A DNA stretch of 64,000 bases from Adlercreutzia muris. GTDB lineage: Bacteria > Actinomycetota > Coriobacteriia > Coriobacteriales > Eggerthellaceae. A program made the translations under genes and the position numbers. Numbering within the stretch: position 1 is the stretch's first letter; each line of letters begins with the position of its first letter. Under the pieces are notes generated by a model. It saw only the letters and a list, made by a program, of their open reading frames with translations, was not told the DNA's origin and made no database searches. Shown here piece after piece: positions 42,658 through 51,707 of the stretch. The stretch is from NCBI RefSeq assembly GCF_008831045.1, contig NZ_WAJS01000016.1:1-64000 (forward strand), written 5' to 3'.

Positions 42658-42674
42658 CTATCGCCGAGAGCTAT
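42637..42674. terminator. Perfect 16-base hairpin downstream of pit
   Basis: ATAGCTCTCGGCGATA (42637-42652) and its exact complement (42659-42674) enclose a six-base loop. It lies 30 bases beyond the pit stop and could end minus-strand pit transcription, although no T tract follows on either strand. It also forms the edge of the gene remnant. Confidence 0.5.
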
Positions 42675-42704
42675 GAAGCGGCGTTCCGCTCAGAAGGCGG
42701 TTGC

Positions 42705-43751
42705 CTACAGCATCATGAACAGCTTGGCGAGGCTCCAGCCGATAAAGCCACAGCAGGGGAAGGTGAGCACCCAGGCCCATACCATGCGCCGGGCCACGCC
42801 CCAGTTCACACGGCGGAAGCTGCGGGAAGCGCCCACGCCCATGATGGAAGCGGTGGAGCAGTGCGAGGTGGACACGGGCATGCCGGTCATAGAGGCTACG
42901 AACAGGGTGATGACCGTGGAGGCGGAGGCCGCCACGCCCTGGTACTTCTCGAGCGAGACCATGTCCATGGCCACCGACTTGATGATGCGCTTGCCGCCGA
43001 GCAGGGTGCCGAGCGACATGGCCAGCGAGCAGATGACCATGAGCCACAGGGGGAAGTCGGTGGCGCCGCTCGTCTCCATGCCGAAGGCGAGCGCTATGCC
43101 CAACAGGCCGATGGACATGAACTTCTGGCCGTCTTGGGCGCCATGGAGAAACGACAGCGCGCAGGCGCAGATATCCTGCAGCACCACGCACACCCTATTG
43201 CCGCGCTTGCGGTCGGCGCAGGAGAAGAAGAACTCGATGATCTTGGTAGTTGCCATGCCGAGGATGAAGCCTCCCACGAGCGAGAACGCCATGCCGTAGA
43301 TGACGAGCATCCACTCGGAGAGCACGACGCCGGCCAGACCGTTCAAGGCGATGGCACCGCCCGTGACGCCGGCGATGAGCGAATGGGACTTGCTGGCGGG
43401 GATGCCCCAGAACCAGCAGAACACGCCCCAGCCGATGGAGCCTATCATGGCGGCGATGAGCGCGAGGAGCGCCTGGTGGGTGTTGCCCGAGAAGTCCACC
43501 ATGTTGAACATGGTGTGGGCCACGGCCGTGGAGATGTAGGTCATGCCCACGAGTCCCGCGAAGTTGAATACGGCCGCCAAGATGAGCGCGGCGGTGGGGG
43601 AAAGGCAGCGGGTGGACACCGCCGAGGCGATGGCGTTGGGGGCATCGGTCGCCCCCGAGATGATCGTCACGCCGATGACGAGCGCCAGAATGCCTAGCAA
43701 GACGGGATGATCGCCTACCTGCGCAAGAAACATCGAAAGCGTCAATTCCAT
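42705..43751 (-). CDS. pit: Inorganic phosphate transporter, PiT family
   Basis: The product is 348 residues, with ATG at 43751. Two PiT signature repeats are visible: SGATDAPNAIASAVSTRCLSP in the N-terminal half and ASASTVITLFVASMTGMPVSTSHCSTASIMGVG in the C-terminal half, inverted halves of the transporter. About ten membrane segments are predicted. It imports phosphate with protons or sodium. No PhoU-like gene is adjacent. The ribosome binding site is weak (AAGG), so a start a little upstream cannot be excluded. Confidence 0.92.
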   Translation of the reverse strand: MELTLSMFLAQVGDHPVLLGILALVIGVTIISGATDAPNAIASAVSTRCLSPTAALILAAVFNFAGLVGMTYISTAVAHTMFNMVDFSGNTHQALLALIAAMIGSIGWGVFCWFWGIPASKSHSLIAGVTGGAIALNGLAGVVLSEWMLVIYGMAFSLVGGFILGMATTKIIEFFFSCADRKRGNRVCVVLQDICACALSFLHGAQDGQKFMSIGLLGIALAFGMETSGATDFPLWLMVICSLAMSLGTLLGGKRIIKSVAMDMVSLEKYQGVAASASTVITLFVASMTGMPVSTSHCSTASIMGVGASRSFRRVNWGVARRMVWAWVLTFPCCGFIGWSLAKLFMML

Positions 43752-44178
43752 GCAGAGCCTTATCTCGATGAAACCGATCTGAAGAAACGCACAGCTCCTT
43801 ATTCTAACGCACTGGCCGTCGGTGGGGATCAGGTGATGCGCCAAAAAGCGGCTCGGCGCGCCGCCGGCAGAAGGCGGGGAGTCGTCCGCCGATCGCGTTC
43901 TGCCGCCCCTGTGCGTCCCCTCCCCGCGTCGAGGCAGCGTCGGTTTTGGGGCGTTTGGCGGCGGTACGGAAAATGTCCGCACTCGGGGAAAATCCACAAT
44001 GTTTCGCTCGCGCCCAGTGCTATACTGGGCAAGCTTGCCCAAACGGACAAGTGGAAGTAACTGTTGGCCCCCGAGACATGTTTGTTGCACCGCGATCCCT
44101 TGCTTGCGCAAGCGAACATGGTAAGTATCAACCATCATGACGAAGGGTCCCCGATTTAGTTTTTGAAAGGGGTCCGTT
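43752..44178. other. 427-base divergent gap between pit and rpsA
   Basis: It contains the rpsA promoter with a palindrome (44012-44030), a leader of about 150 bases with a small GCTTGCGCAAGC palindrome at 44102-44113, and the pit promoter side. No gene is supported. Confidence 0.5.
44012..44030 (+). promoter_or_regulatory. rpsA extended -10 inside an inverted repeat
   Basis: GCCCAGT (44012-44018) and ACTGGGC (44024-44030) are exact complements that straddle the TGC-TATACT extended -10 (TATACT at 44021-44026). A protein bound here would block the promoter, or the first transcribed bases could form a hairpin. It lies about 150 bases before rpsA. Confidence 0.5.
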
Positions 44179-45399
44179 TTGACCGAAATCAAGAACACCT
44201 CCGTGATCGACTTCTCCGACATCTCCGACGAGCAGATGAACGAGATGATCGACGGCACGCTGACCGAGTTCGACGAGGGCGATCTCGTCGACGGCACCGT
44301 CGTCAAGCTGGAGCATGACGAGGTGCTCGTGGACATCGGCTTCAAGAGCGAGGGCGTCATCCCCTCCCGCGAGCTGTCCATCCGCAAGGACGCCGATCCG
44401 TCCGACATCGTGAGCCTGGGCGACAAGATCGAGGCTCTGGTTCTCCAGAAGGAGGACAAGGACGGCCGTCTCATCCTCTCCAAGAAGCGCGCCGAGTACG
44501 AGCGTGCCTGGATTTCCGTCGAAGAGAAGTTCAAGGCCGGCGAAGTGGTCACCGGCGAGGTCATCGAGGTGGTCAAGGGCGGTCTTATCCTGGACATCGG
44601 CCTGCGCGGCTTCCTTCCGGCCTCTCTCGTGGACCTGCGCCGCGTGAAGGACCTGGACATGTATCTGGGCACCGAGATCGAGGCCCGCGTCATCGAGATG
44701 GACCGCAACCGCAACAACGTCGTGCTGTCCCGCCGCGTTCTCTTGGAGGAGGGTCGCAAGAACGAGCGCGCCGAGATCCTCTCGAAGCTCTCCAAGGGCA
44801 TGCGCCTCAAGGGCAACGTGTCCTCCATCGTGGACTTCGGTGCCTTCGTGGATCTGGGCGGCATCGACGGCCTGGTGCACATCTCCGAGCTGTCCTGGAA
44901 CCACGTCAACCATCCCTCCGAGGTCGTCAAGGTGGGCGACGAGGTGGAGGTCGAGGTGCTCGACGTCGATCTGCAGCGTGAGCGCATCTCCCTCGGTCTC
45001 AAGCAGACCACGCCCGATCCGTGGATCCAGCTCGTGGAGAACTACCCCGTGGGCACCATCGTCGACGGCAAGGTCACCAAGATCGTTCCCTTCGGCGCCT
45101 TCGTCGAGCTGGGCGATTCCATCGAGGGCCTGGTGCACATCTCCGAGATGGCCGGCCGCCACATCGACACCCCGGCGCAGGTCGTGCACGCGGGCGACGA
45201 TGTGAAGGTGAAGGTCATGGAGATCAACCCGGATCGCCGCCGTATCTCCCTGTCCATGAAGGCCGCCGCCGAGGAGCTCGGCTTCGAGATCGACGTGGAC
45301 GAGTCCGTGCAGGCCGAGGAGAAGCCGGCCCGCCGCAAGAAGGCCGACGAGGCTCCTGCCGAGGCCGAGGTTGAGGCTGTGGAGACCGTCGAAGAGTAA
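44179..45399 (+). CDS. rpsA: 30S ribosomal protein S1
   Basis: The product is 406 residues with a TTG start at 44179, after GAAAGGGG. Four S1 RNA-binding repeats are present, beginning near residues 32 ([21 protein letters not shown]), 116, 202 ([17 protein letters not shown]) and 287 ([17 protein letters not shown]). Repeats three and four have the strong GLVHISEL / GLVHISEM ends. Four-repeat S1 is typical of Gram-positive and actinobacterial lineages, against six in E. coli. A charged Lys/Ala/Glu tail ends the protein. Confidence 0.95.
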   Translation: MTEIKNTSVIDFSDISDEQMNEMIDGTLTEFDEGDLVDGTVVKLEHDEVLVDIGFKSEGVIPSRELSIRKDADPSDIVSLGDKIEALVLQKEDKDGRLILSKKRAEYERAWISVEEKFKAGEVVTGEVIEVVKGGLILDIGLRGFLPASLVDLRRVKDLDMYLGTEIEARVIEMDRNRNNVVLSRRVLLEEGRKNERAEILSKLSKGMRLKGNVSSIVDFGAFVDLGGIDGLVHISELSWNHVNHPSEVVKVGDEVEVEVLDVDLQRERISLGLKQTTPDPWIQLVENYPVGTIVDGKVTKIVPFGAFVELGDSIEGLVHISEMAGRHIDTPAQVVHAGDDVKVKVMEINPDRRRISLSMKAAAEELGFEIDVDESVQAEEKPARRKKADEAPAEAEVEAVETVEE

Positions 45400-45444
45400 G
45401 CAACCTCGGATGCCCATAGCCGCTGTATTCGATCGGTGACTTTC

Positions 45445-45476
45445 AGAAGGCCGCTCTTCGGAGCGGCCTTCTCGTG
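45445..45476 (+). terminator. Terminator of rpsA
   Basis: AGAAGGCCGCTC (45445-45456) pairs perfectly with its complement (45461-45472) around a TTCG tetraloop. The T tract is short. Confidence 0.75.
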
Positions 45477-45544
45477 TATCATGGAGCCGTTGAAATGTCT
45501 GCGCAGGATCGCGCGAAGGGGCGCGGTTTCGGAGGAGGTACTGC

Positions 45545-46144
45545 ATGAAGAAGCTGTTTCTCATCGGCGGCATGGGCGCCGGCAAGTCCACGGCCCGCAA
45601 GGCGCTGACCGATGAGGGTCTGGCCTGGATCGATCTCGATCAGGTGGGCCACGAGGTGCTTACGTGGGGCACGGTAAAGGACGATCTGCGCGGTGCCTTC
45701 GGCGACGGCATCTTCGACGAGGGCGGGGAAGTGGTGCGCGCGGAGCTGGCCGCGGTGGCCTTCGCGAGCCCGGCGGCCACGCGCAAGCTGAACTGCATCA
45801 CCATGCCGCGCATCGAGGAGCGCTACACCGACCTCATCGACGAGTTCGAGCACGAGGGGAAGCCGGCCGTGGTGGTGGAGTACTCGGTGTTCCGCAACCG
45901 CCAGCAGTCGCTGGCCTACGGGGCCGATGTGGTCATCGCCGTGCTCGCGCCGCTGGAGGTGCGCATCGAGCGCGCCGTGGCCTCGGGCTTTTCCGAGGAG
46001 GACGTGCGGGCCCGCATCGCCCGCCAGATTACCGACGCCGACCGCATCGAGGCGGCCGACGTGGTATTCAACAACGACGGCACCCCCGAAGAGCTCCGCA
46101 ACGAGGTGCTCGCCTGGTGGAACGAGTATAAGAAGGAAATCTAG
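45545..46144 (+). CDS. coaE: Dephospho-CoA kinase
   Basis: This 199-residue enzyme phosphorylates dephospho-CoA in the last step of CoA synthesis. The P-loop reads IGGMGAGKST, followed by the acceptor-binding WIDLDQVGHEVL and the lid/base segment ARIARQITDADRIEAADVVFNNDGT. Length matches CoaE. The ATG at 45545 follows GGAGG. It lies between two terminators and is probably monocistronic. Confidence 0.93.
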   Translation: MKKLFLIGGMGAGKSTARKALTDEGLAWIDLDQVGHEVLTWGTVKDDLRGAFGDGIFDEGGEVVRAELAAVAFASPAATRKLNCITMPRIEERYTDLIDEFEHEGKPAVVVEYSVFRNRQQSLAYGADVVIAVLAPLEVRIERAVASGFSEEDVRARIARQITDADRIEAADVVFNNDGTPEELRNEVLAWWNEYKKEI

Positions 46145-46177
46145 CTCGGATAGAGCCGATTGCAGATCGACGTCTCG

Positions 46178-46206
46178 GAGGCCGTCTCGTGGAGACGGCC
46201 TCTTTT
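46178..46206 (+). terminator. Terminator of coaE
   Basis: An 11-base perfect stem, GAGGCCGTCTC (46178-46188) with its complement (46192-46202), is followed by TTTT. Confidence 0.88.
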
Positions 46207-46207
46207 G

Positions 46208-47335
46208 CTACCACAGTCCGAGCGTGTGCTGCATGGCGAGGCTGGCGGCGGCGATGCAGATCCAGCAGATGAGACCCATGAGGATGGGCTTGGCACCGGA
46301 TTTCACGAGCTTCACGAGGTCGGTGTTCAGCCCGATGGCAGCCATGGCCATGACGATGAAGAACCGACTCAAGGTCTTCAAGGGTGCGAAGACCGCCACG
46401 TCGGCGCCAGCGGCCACGGCAACCGTGGTGATGACCGAGGCTGCCAAAAAGAGCAGGATGAAGGTGGGGAGGGCGCGCTTCAGCGAGAAGCCGCTGAGGG
46501 GCTTCGTGGTGGCGGGAGCCGCCGTGGCGATCTCGGCGTTGGCAGCAGGGTCGCTCGCTGCCGTGCCGTCGGTGCCGCCGACGCCTGCAGCCGCGCCGAC
46601 GCCTGCCGCGTTCTCCTTGCGCGCCACTGTGATGGCCAGCACGAGCGTGATGGGGATGATGGCGAGCGTGCGCGTGAGCTTCACGATGGTGGCGTCGTCG
46701 AGCGCGTTGGCGCCGGGGTGCATGCCGTCCCAGGCGGCCGCGGCGGCGGTGACCGACGAGGTGTCGTTCACGGCGGTGCCGGCGAACAGGCCGAAGCCCT
46801 CGTTGGACATGCCGAGCGCGCTTCCCAAGGTGGGGAAGATGAGCGCCGCGATGACATTGAACAGGAAGATGACCGAGATGGCCTGGGCCACCTGCTCGTC
46901 TTTCGCCTTGATGACCGGAGCCGTGGCCGCGATGGCGCTTCCGCCGCAGATGGAGGAGCCCACGGCGATGAGCGTGGCGATGGCGCTATCGAGGTGCAGC
47001 ACGCGGTACAGGAGGTAGCCCGCGATGAGGGCCGTGGCGATGGTGGAGCAGATGATGGGCAGGCTCTCGGCGCCCACGGCGGCGATCTGGGCCAGGTTCA
47101 GCCCGAAACCGAGCAGGATGACGGCGTACTGCAGCACCTTCTTGGCCGTGAACGCGATGCCGTCCTGAACGGTGCCCCGCGCCGGCTGCTTCCAAACAAG
47201 GGCGATGGCCATGCCTGCCAGGATGGCGAATACCGGGCCGCCGACGACCGGCAGCGCCTCGCCGAGAAACCAGCAGGGCACAGCGATGGCCGCGCAGACG
47301 CCGATGCCGGAAACCACGTTCTTCAGATTCGCCAC
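46208..47335 (-). CDS. yeiH: YeiH-family putative sulfate exporter
   Basis: The product is 375 residues, with GTG at 47335 after AAGGAG. About ten to eleven membrane segments are predicted. Family features include [52 protein letters not shown] and [16 protein letters not shown]. An Ala/Gly-rich hydrophilic insert of about 45 residues sits between the two halves. YeiH/YfeH proteins are annotated as sulfate exporters by weak evidence, so the substrate should be treated as unknown. An extended -10 (TGC then TATACT) lies at 47373-47378 on the minus strand. Confidence 0.88.
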   Translation of the reverse strand: MANLKNVVSGIGVCAAIAVPCWFLGEALPVVGGPVFAILAGMAIALVWKQPARGTVQDGIAFTAKKVLQYAVILLGFGLNLAQIAAVGAESLPIICSTIATALIAGYLLYRVLHLDSAIATLIAVGSSICGGSAIAATAPVIKAKDEQVAQAISVIFLFNVIAALIFPTLGSALGMSNEGFGLFAGTAVNDTSSVTAAAAAWDGMHPGANALDDATIVKLTRTLAIIPITLVLAITVARKENAAGVGAAAGVGGTDGTAASDPAANAEIATAAPATTKPLSGFSLKRALPTFILLFLAASVITTVAVAAGADVAVFAPLKTLSRFFIVMAMAAIGLNTDLVKLVKSGAKPILMGLICWICIAAASLAMQHTLGLW

Positions 47336-47372
47336 AGCCTTCTCCTTCACGCTCCGCCGATGACGATTGCGA

Positions 47373-47378
47373 AGTATA
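47373..47378 (-). promoter_or_regulatory. Extended -10 of yeiH
   Basis: On the minus strand TGC precedes TATACT, 38 bases before the GTG start. No clear -35 is present. Confidence 0.45.
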
Positions 47379-47443
47379 GCACTCATGAATGGAGAGACGC
47401 AGGTAATATATGCGAACATCTGTTCAATTATATCGGGCCGTGC

Positions 47444-47449
47444 TAAACT
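47444..47449 (+). promoter_or_regulatory. Extended -10 of uvrB
   Basis: TGC followed by TAAACT lies 38 bases before the uvrB start, in the same TGC-plus-hexamer form as rpsA and yeiH. No LexA-type SOS box is recognised nearby. Confidence 0.4.
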
Positions 47450-47486
47450 GGGCTTCTTCTAACGACATTTTGAGAAGGAGACGCGC

Positions 47487-49640
47487 GTGTCCACTCATCT
47501 TTCCAATATCGAGGGCATCGAGATGGCCGGCAAGCTTCCCGAGGTGCGCCTGGCGGGCACGCCGTTCAAGGTGGTTTCGCCCTTCGAACCGTCGGGCGAT
47601 CAGCCCGAGGCCATTTCAGCGCTCGCAAAGGGCATCGAGGAGGGGCTGCGCTACCAGACGCTTCTGGGCGTGACCGGCTCCGGCAAGACCTTCACCATGG
47701 CCAAGACCATCGAGGCGGTGCAGAAGCCCACGCTCGTCATGGCTCCGAACAAGACCCTCGCGGCCCAGCTGGCCGCCGAGCTGAAGGAATTCTTCCCTGA
47801 CAACGCCGTGGTGTACTTCGTCAGCTACTACGACTACTACCAGCCCGAGGCCTATGTGCCCGCCTCGGACACCTTCATCGAGAAAGACGCCTCCATCAAC
47901 GAGGAGGTGGAGAAGCTGCGCCATGCGGCCACCTCGGCCCTGCTGTCGCGCCGCGACGTCATCGTGGTGGCGTCGGTGTCGTGCATCTACGGTATCGGCA
48001 GCCCCATGGACTACGCCGGCATGGCCGTGTTCGTCGACAAAGAGAAGGAGATGGACCGCGACCAGGTCATCCACGAGCTCATCGATATCCAGTACGATCG
48101 CAACGACTACGAGCAGAAGCGCGGCACCTTCCGTGTGCGGGGCGATGCGCTCGACGTGTTCCCGCCCTACGCCGACCACCCCATCCGCATCGAGTTCTGG
48201 GGCGATGAGATCGAGTCCATCGACGAGATCGACCAGGTCACCGGCGAGGTGCTGAGCAGCTACGAGGCGCTGCCCATCTGGCCGGCGTCCCATTACGTGA
48301 CGGCGCGGCCGAAGATGGACAAGGCCCTGGTCACTATCCAAGACGAGCTGCGCGAGCGCCTCATGCAGTTCAAGGAGGAGGGCAAGCTCTTGGAGGCCCA
48401 GCGCCTGGAGATGCGCGTGAACTACGATCTGGAGATGCTGGAGACCATGGGCTTCTGCTCGGGCATCGAGAACTACTCGCGCCATCTGGACGGACGGGCG
48501 CCGGGCGAGCCCCCCTACACGCTCATCGACTACTTCCCGAAGGACTTCCTCTGCATCATCGACGAGTCCCACGTCACAGTGCCGCAGATCCGCGGCATGC
48601 ACGAGGGCGACCGCTCCCGCAAGATCACCCTGGCCGAGCACGGCTTCCGCCTGCCCAGCTGCCTGGACAACCGCCCCTTGCGCTTCGATGAGTTCGAAGA
48701 GCGCATACCCCAGTTCGTCTACGTGTCGGCCACGCCGGGCGACTACGAGGAGAAGGTGAGCCTGGCCCAGGTGGAGCAGGTCATCCGCCCCACGGGCCTG
48801 CTGGATCCCGAGATCGTCGTGCGCACGAGCGCGAGCCAGATCGACGACATTATCGACGAGGCCAAGGACCGGGCCGCCCGGGGCGAGCGCGTGCTCATCA
48901 CCACGCTCACGAAGAAGATGGCCGAGGACCTCACCGACCACCTGCTCGACCAGGGGGTGAAGTCCCGCTACATGCACTCGGACATCGCCACCCTGGAGCG
49001 CACTGAGATTTTGCGCGATCTGCGCCGGGGCGAGTTCGACGTGCTTGTGGGCATCAACCTGCTGCGCGAGGGCCTGGATCTTCCCGAGGTATCGCTCGTG
49101 GCCATCCTGGATGCCGATAAAGAGGGCTTCCTGCGCAACCACCGCTCGCTCATTCAGACCATCGGGCGCGCGGCCCGCAACGTGTCGGGCCAGGTCATCA
49201 TGTACGCCGACCGCATCACCGACTCCATGCGCCGCGCCATCGACGAGACGCGCCGGCGCCGCGAGATCCAGATGGCCTACAACAGCGAGCACGGCATTGA
49301 GCCCCAGACTATCCGCAAGGCCATCAACGACATCATGGGATTCATCACCGAGGACGTGGAGGGCAGTACGGCCGAGCAGGTGAACAAAGAGCTGGCCGAG
49401 CTGTCCCGCGAAGAGGTGCTGCGCATCATCTCCTCCATGGAGGACGACATGGCGGCGGCCTCCCGCGATATGGACTTCGAGGAGGCGGCCCGCTTGCGCG
49501 ACCAGGTGGTGAAGCTGAAAAGCTCGGTGGAGGACAAGTCCGAAGACGACGTGCTGAAGGACCTGAAGAAGTCGGCCCGCAAGGGGAGCGCCTACGGCAA
49601 CCGCAAGCACGCCGCCTACGGCAGCAGCCGTGGGGCCTGA
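47487..49640 (+). CDS. uvrB: UvrABC system protein B
   Basis: The product is 717 residues, with GTG at 47487 after GAGAAGGAG. UvrB is the damage-verifying helicase of nucleotide excision repair. Walker A is GVTGSGKT (61-68); the beta-hairpin region reads [12 protein letters not shown], and helicase motifs [41 protein letters not shown] and [10 protein letters not shown] follow. The C-terminal UVR domain that contacts UvrC is present ([20 protein letters not shown]). A charged, Ser/Gly/Lys-rich tail follows it. No uvrA or uvrC lies in the window. Confidence 0.97.
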   Translation: MSTHLSNIEGIEMAGKLPEVRLAGTPFKVVSPFEPSGDQPEAISALAKGIEEGLRYQTLLGVTGSGKTFTMAKTIEAVQKPTLVMAPNKTLAAQLAAELKEFFPDNAVVYFVSYYDYYQPEAYVPASDTFIEKDASINEEVEKLRHAATSALLSRRDVIVVASVSCIYGIGSPMDYAGMAVFVDKEKEMDRDQVIHELIDIQYDRNDYEQKRGTFRVRGDALDVFPPYADHPIRIEFWGDEIESIDEIDQVTGEVLSSYEALPIWPASHYVTARPKMDKALVTIQDELRERLMQFKEEGKLLEAQRLEMRVNYDLEMLETMGFCSGIENYSRHLDGRAPGEPPYTLIDYFPKDFLCIIDESHVTVPQIRGMHEGDRSRKITLAEHGFRLPSCLDNRPLRFDEFEERIPQFVYVSATPGDYEEKVSLAQVEQVIRPTGLLDPEIVVRTSASQIDDIIDEAKDRAARGERVLITTLTKKMAEDLTDHLLDQGVKSRYMHSDIATLERTEILRDLRRGEFDVLVGINLLREGLDLPEVSLVAILDADKEGFLRNHRSLIQTIGRAARNVSGQVIMYADRITDSMRRAIDETRRRREIQMAYNSEHGIEPQTIRKAINDIMGFITEDVEGSTAEQVNKELAELSREEVLRIISSMEDDMAAASRDMDFEEAARLRDQVVKLKSSVEDKSEDDVLKDLKKSARKGSAYGNRKHAAYGSSRGA

Positions 49641-49838
49641 GCGCTGCCGCATGGGGGGCGGGGCGCGAGCCGTGGCGAACGGGTCGGCGGCGTTGCCTGG
49701 GCTGCGATGGCTTCGGCGGCCCCTCGCGGGCCCCAGAATGCTCTCGGTTCGGCCCATGCTCACTCGTGGAGATGCTGCGGATTGCGATCTTTACGGAAAT
49801 GTAAGCCGGAGAGCGCGGGGAAACGAGGTTGCAGGACG

Positions 49839-49844
49839 TATAAT
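49839..49844 (+). promoter_or_regulatory. -10 element of the polysaccharide deacetylase gene
   Basis: A perfect TATAAT lies 48 bases before the start. The -35 region does not match well. The rest of the 250-base gap after uvrB shows no supported feature. Confidence 0.45.
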
Positions 49845-49892
49845 GCCCCTAGACAACCTGTGCCACCCTTGAGCTTGCTTGAAGGAAGTTAG

Positions 49893-51509
49893 ATGCCCAA
49901 TCAGCCGACGACTCCTGCGGGAGGAAGCCATAATCCGCGGAACAACCCGCGGCCGCATCCCAAGCCCACGCGCCGGCACCCGTCCCAGGAGACGGGGAGC
50001 TTTTCCGCGGCCCCGTATCTGACGGGCCCGGCGGCCGTCCTTCCGCCCGACGATGATCCGGCTGTGGCGGGGTGCTCTTACCCGAGCGGCCATGATGCCG
50101 CCTCCCAAGAGGCGGCGGCCCGGGCTGCCTACGAGCAGTACGCCGCGGCCGTAAGCCAGCCCCATCCCCAGGCGGCGAATCACCCGCAGTACGGCTCGCG
50201 CTATCAGCAGCAGGGCGGCTATGCCGGTTACGCTCCCGCGGGGGCGAACCCGCGGGTCATGCCCGCTCAGAAGACCGAGGGGCAGATGACCCCCTACGAC
50301 GACATGGGCCGCTATAAGAAAAAGGGAAAGAAGAAGAGCGGCATCGTCTCGGCCATCGTCGCCGTGGTCATCTTGGCGGTCATCGGGGTCGGCGTGTACC
50401 TCTATTTGAACCCGCCCACCTACAACGTGACGGTCAACGGCATGACACGCACGGTGCACGATGGCGCTACGGTAGGCGATATCATAAACGAGGGCATCGT
50501 GTCCCCTAAGCCCGGCAACCTCCTCGCCGTCGATGGGGAGGTACTCGAGGAGGGCGGTGGTACGCCGTTCACGGGTACCATCAACGGCAGCGAGTTCACC
50601 GATGCCGCCACGGCCCTTCACAAGGGCGATACGCTCCAGATCGAGGACGGCGCCGATGCCACCGAGGATTACGAGACCGAGACCGTGGAGAGCGAGCCGG
50701 GCCATCAGGAATTGGGCGACGGCGCCATCCATGTGTACGTGCCCGGAGAGACGGGCCAGGTGGAGAAGCGCACCGGTAAGGTGTCGGGCAAGACCGTCGA
50801 GGAGACGGTGCGCGAGGGCCGCGATAACATCTATCTGAAGTACAACGCCGATACCAAGGGGGAGAAGGTCGTCGCGCTCACCTTCGACGACGGCCCCATC
50901 GGCACCACGCCCGAACTGCTCGATGTGCTGAAGCAGTACGGGGTGAAGGCCACGTTCTTCACCATCGGAGACCAGATCTTCGATAAGACCGATTTCTCAG
51001 AAGTGGTGAAGCGGGCTGCCGACGAGGGACACCAGATCTGCACTCACAGTTACGATCACGCCTCCGGGTCGGGCCGCGGTGTCGATATGACCCGCATGTC
51101 GGCCGACGAGCAGATCGCCGAGGTGCAGAAGGGCCAGGACGCCATCACCCAGGCTACGGGCAAGGAAGCGTCGAAGATATTCCGTTCTCCGGGTGGCAAT
51201 TATCACGACGAGATCATCTGGACGCTGCAGCCCTATGTGACCGGAGAGATCGGCTGGAACGTCGACACCGAGGATTGGCGCCGTCCCGGCGCCGAGGCCA
51301 TCGCCCAGCGCCTGCTGAGCGTGAAGCCCGGCGATGTGGTGCTCATGCACGACGGGGGCGGCGACCGCAGTCAGACCATCGAGGCGCTGAAGATCGCCCT
51401 GCCCCAGCTGGTGGAAGAGGGGTACAAGTTCGTGACCATCGACCAGCTCATTGCCTATGACGACGTGGAGGCTCTGGCCAAGGACCTGCAGGACGCCGCA
51501 GCCGCCTAA
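49893..51509 (+). CDS. Membrane-anchored polysaccharide deacetylase
   Basis: The product is 538 residues, with ATG at 49893 after GAAGGAAG. A long cytoplasmic tail rich in Pro, Gln, Tyr and Ala (1-145) ends in KKKGKKKSG, followed by one membrane segment (about 150-172). An extracellular region with a DUF348-like ubiquitin-fold repeat (YNVTVNGMTRTVHDGATVGD) follows, then a NodB domain from about 325. The metal site is complete: TFDDGP and the HSYDH motif, with RSPGGNY and VVLMHDGGGDRSQT. NodB enzymes remove acetyl groups from peptidoglycan sugars or other polysaccharides; peptidoglycan N-deacetylation is the likeliest role. Confidence 0.9.
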   Translation: MPNQPTTPAGGSHNPRNNPRPHPKPTRRHPSQETGSFSAAPYLTGPAAVLPPDDDPAVAGCSYPSGHDAASQEAAARAAYEQYAAAVSQPHPQAANHPQYGSRYQQQGGYAGYAPAGANPRVMPAQKTEGQMTPYDDMGRYKKKGKKKSGIVSAIVAVVILAVIGVGVYLYLNPPTYNVTVNGMTRTVHDGATVGDIINEGIVSPKPGNLLAVDGEVLEEGGGTPFTGTINGSEFTDAATALHKGDTLQIEDGADATEDYETETVESEPGHQELGDGAIHVYVPGETGQVEKRTGKVSGKTVEETVREGRDNIYLKYNADTKGEKVVALTFDDGPIGTTPELLDVLKQYGVKATFFTIGDQIFDKTDFSEVVKRAADEGHQICTHSYDHASGSGRGVDMTRMSADEQIAEVQKGQDAITQATGKEASKIFRSPGGNYHDEIIWTLQPYVTGEIGWNVDTEDWRRPGAEAIAQRLLSVKPGDVVLMHDGGGDRSQTIEALKIALPQLVEEGYKFVTIDQLIAYDDVEALAKDLQDAAAA

Positions 51510-51578
51510 GGCGCCTGCGGTTCCCCGTGGGAATCATCATTGGGAAGCGCGCCGGCGCGCCGATCGCCTTTCCGGTCA

Positions 51579-51612
51579 GGGGATGGGGGCTTTGCCCTCA
51601 TCCCCTTCTTCT
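51579..51612 (+). terminator. Terminator of the polysaccharide deacetylase gene
   Basis: GGGGATGGGGGC (51579-51590) pairs with GCCCTCATCCCC (51594-51605), including one G-T pair, around a TTT loop and is followed by TTCTTCT. Confidence 0.8.
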
Positions 51613-51707
51613 AGCGGGGCTCAGCTTATGGGGGGGCGCCCTCCTCCGGGTAACGAGGCCGCGTGCCGACGAGCAAGCATCGCGGCCTGCACCGACAGAC
51701 GGCGCGA

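Noticed and set aside
42705-45011. A 768-residue minus-strand protein including Pit
   Set aside because: The upstream two thirds is antisense to rpsA and low in sense. The Pit family start fits the ATG at 43751.
47616-49763. A 715-codon minus-strand frame opposite uvrB
   Set aside because: uvrB is certain on the plus strand and the antisense translation has no family features.
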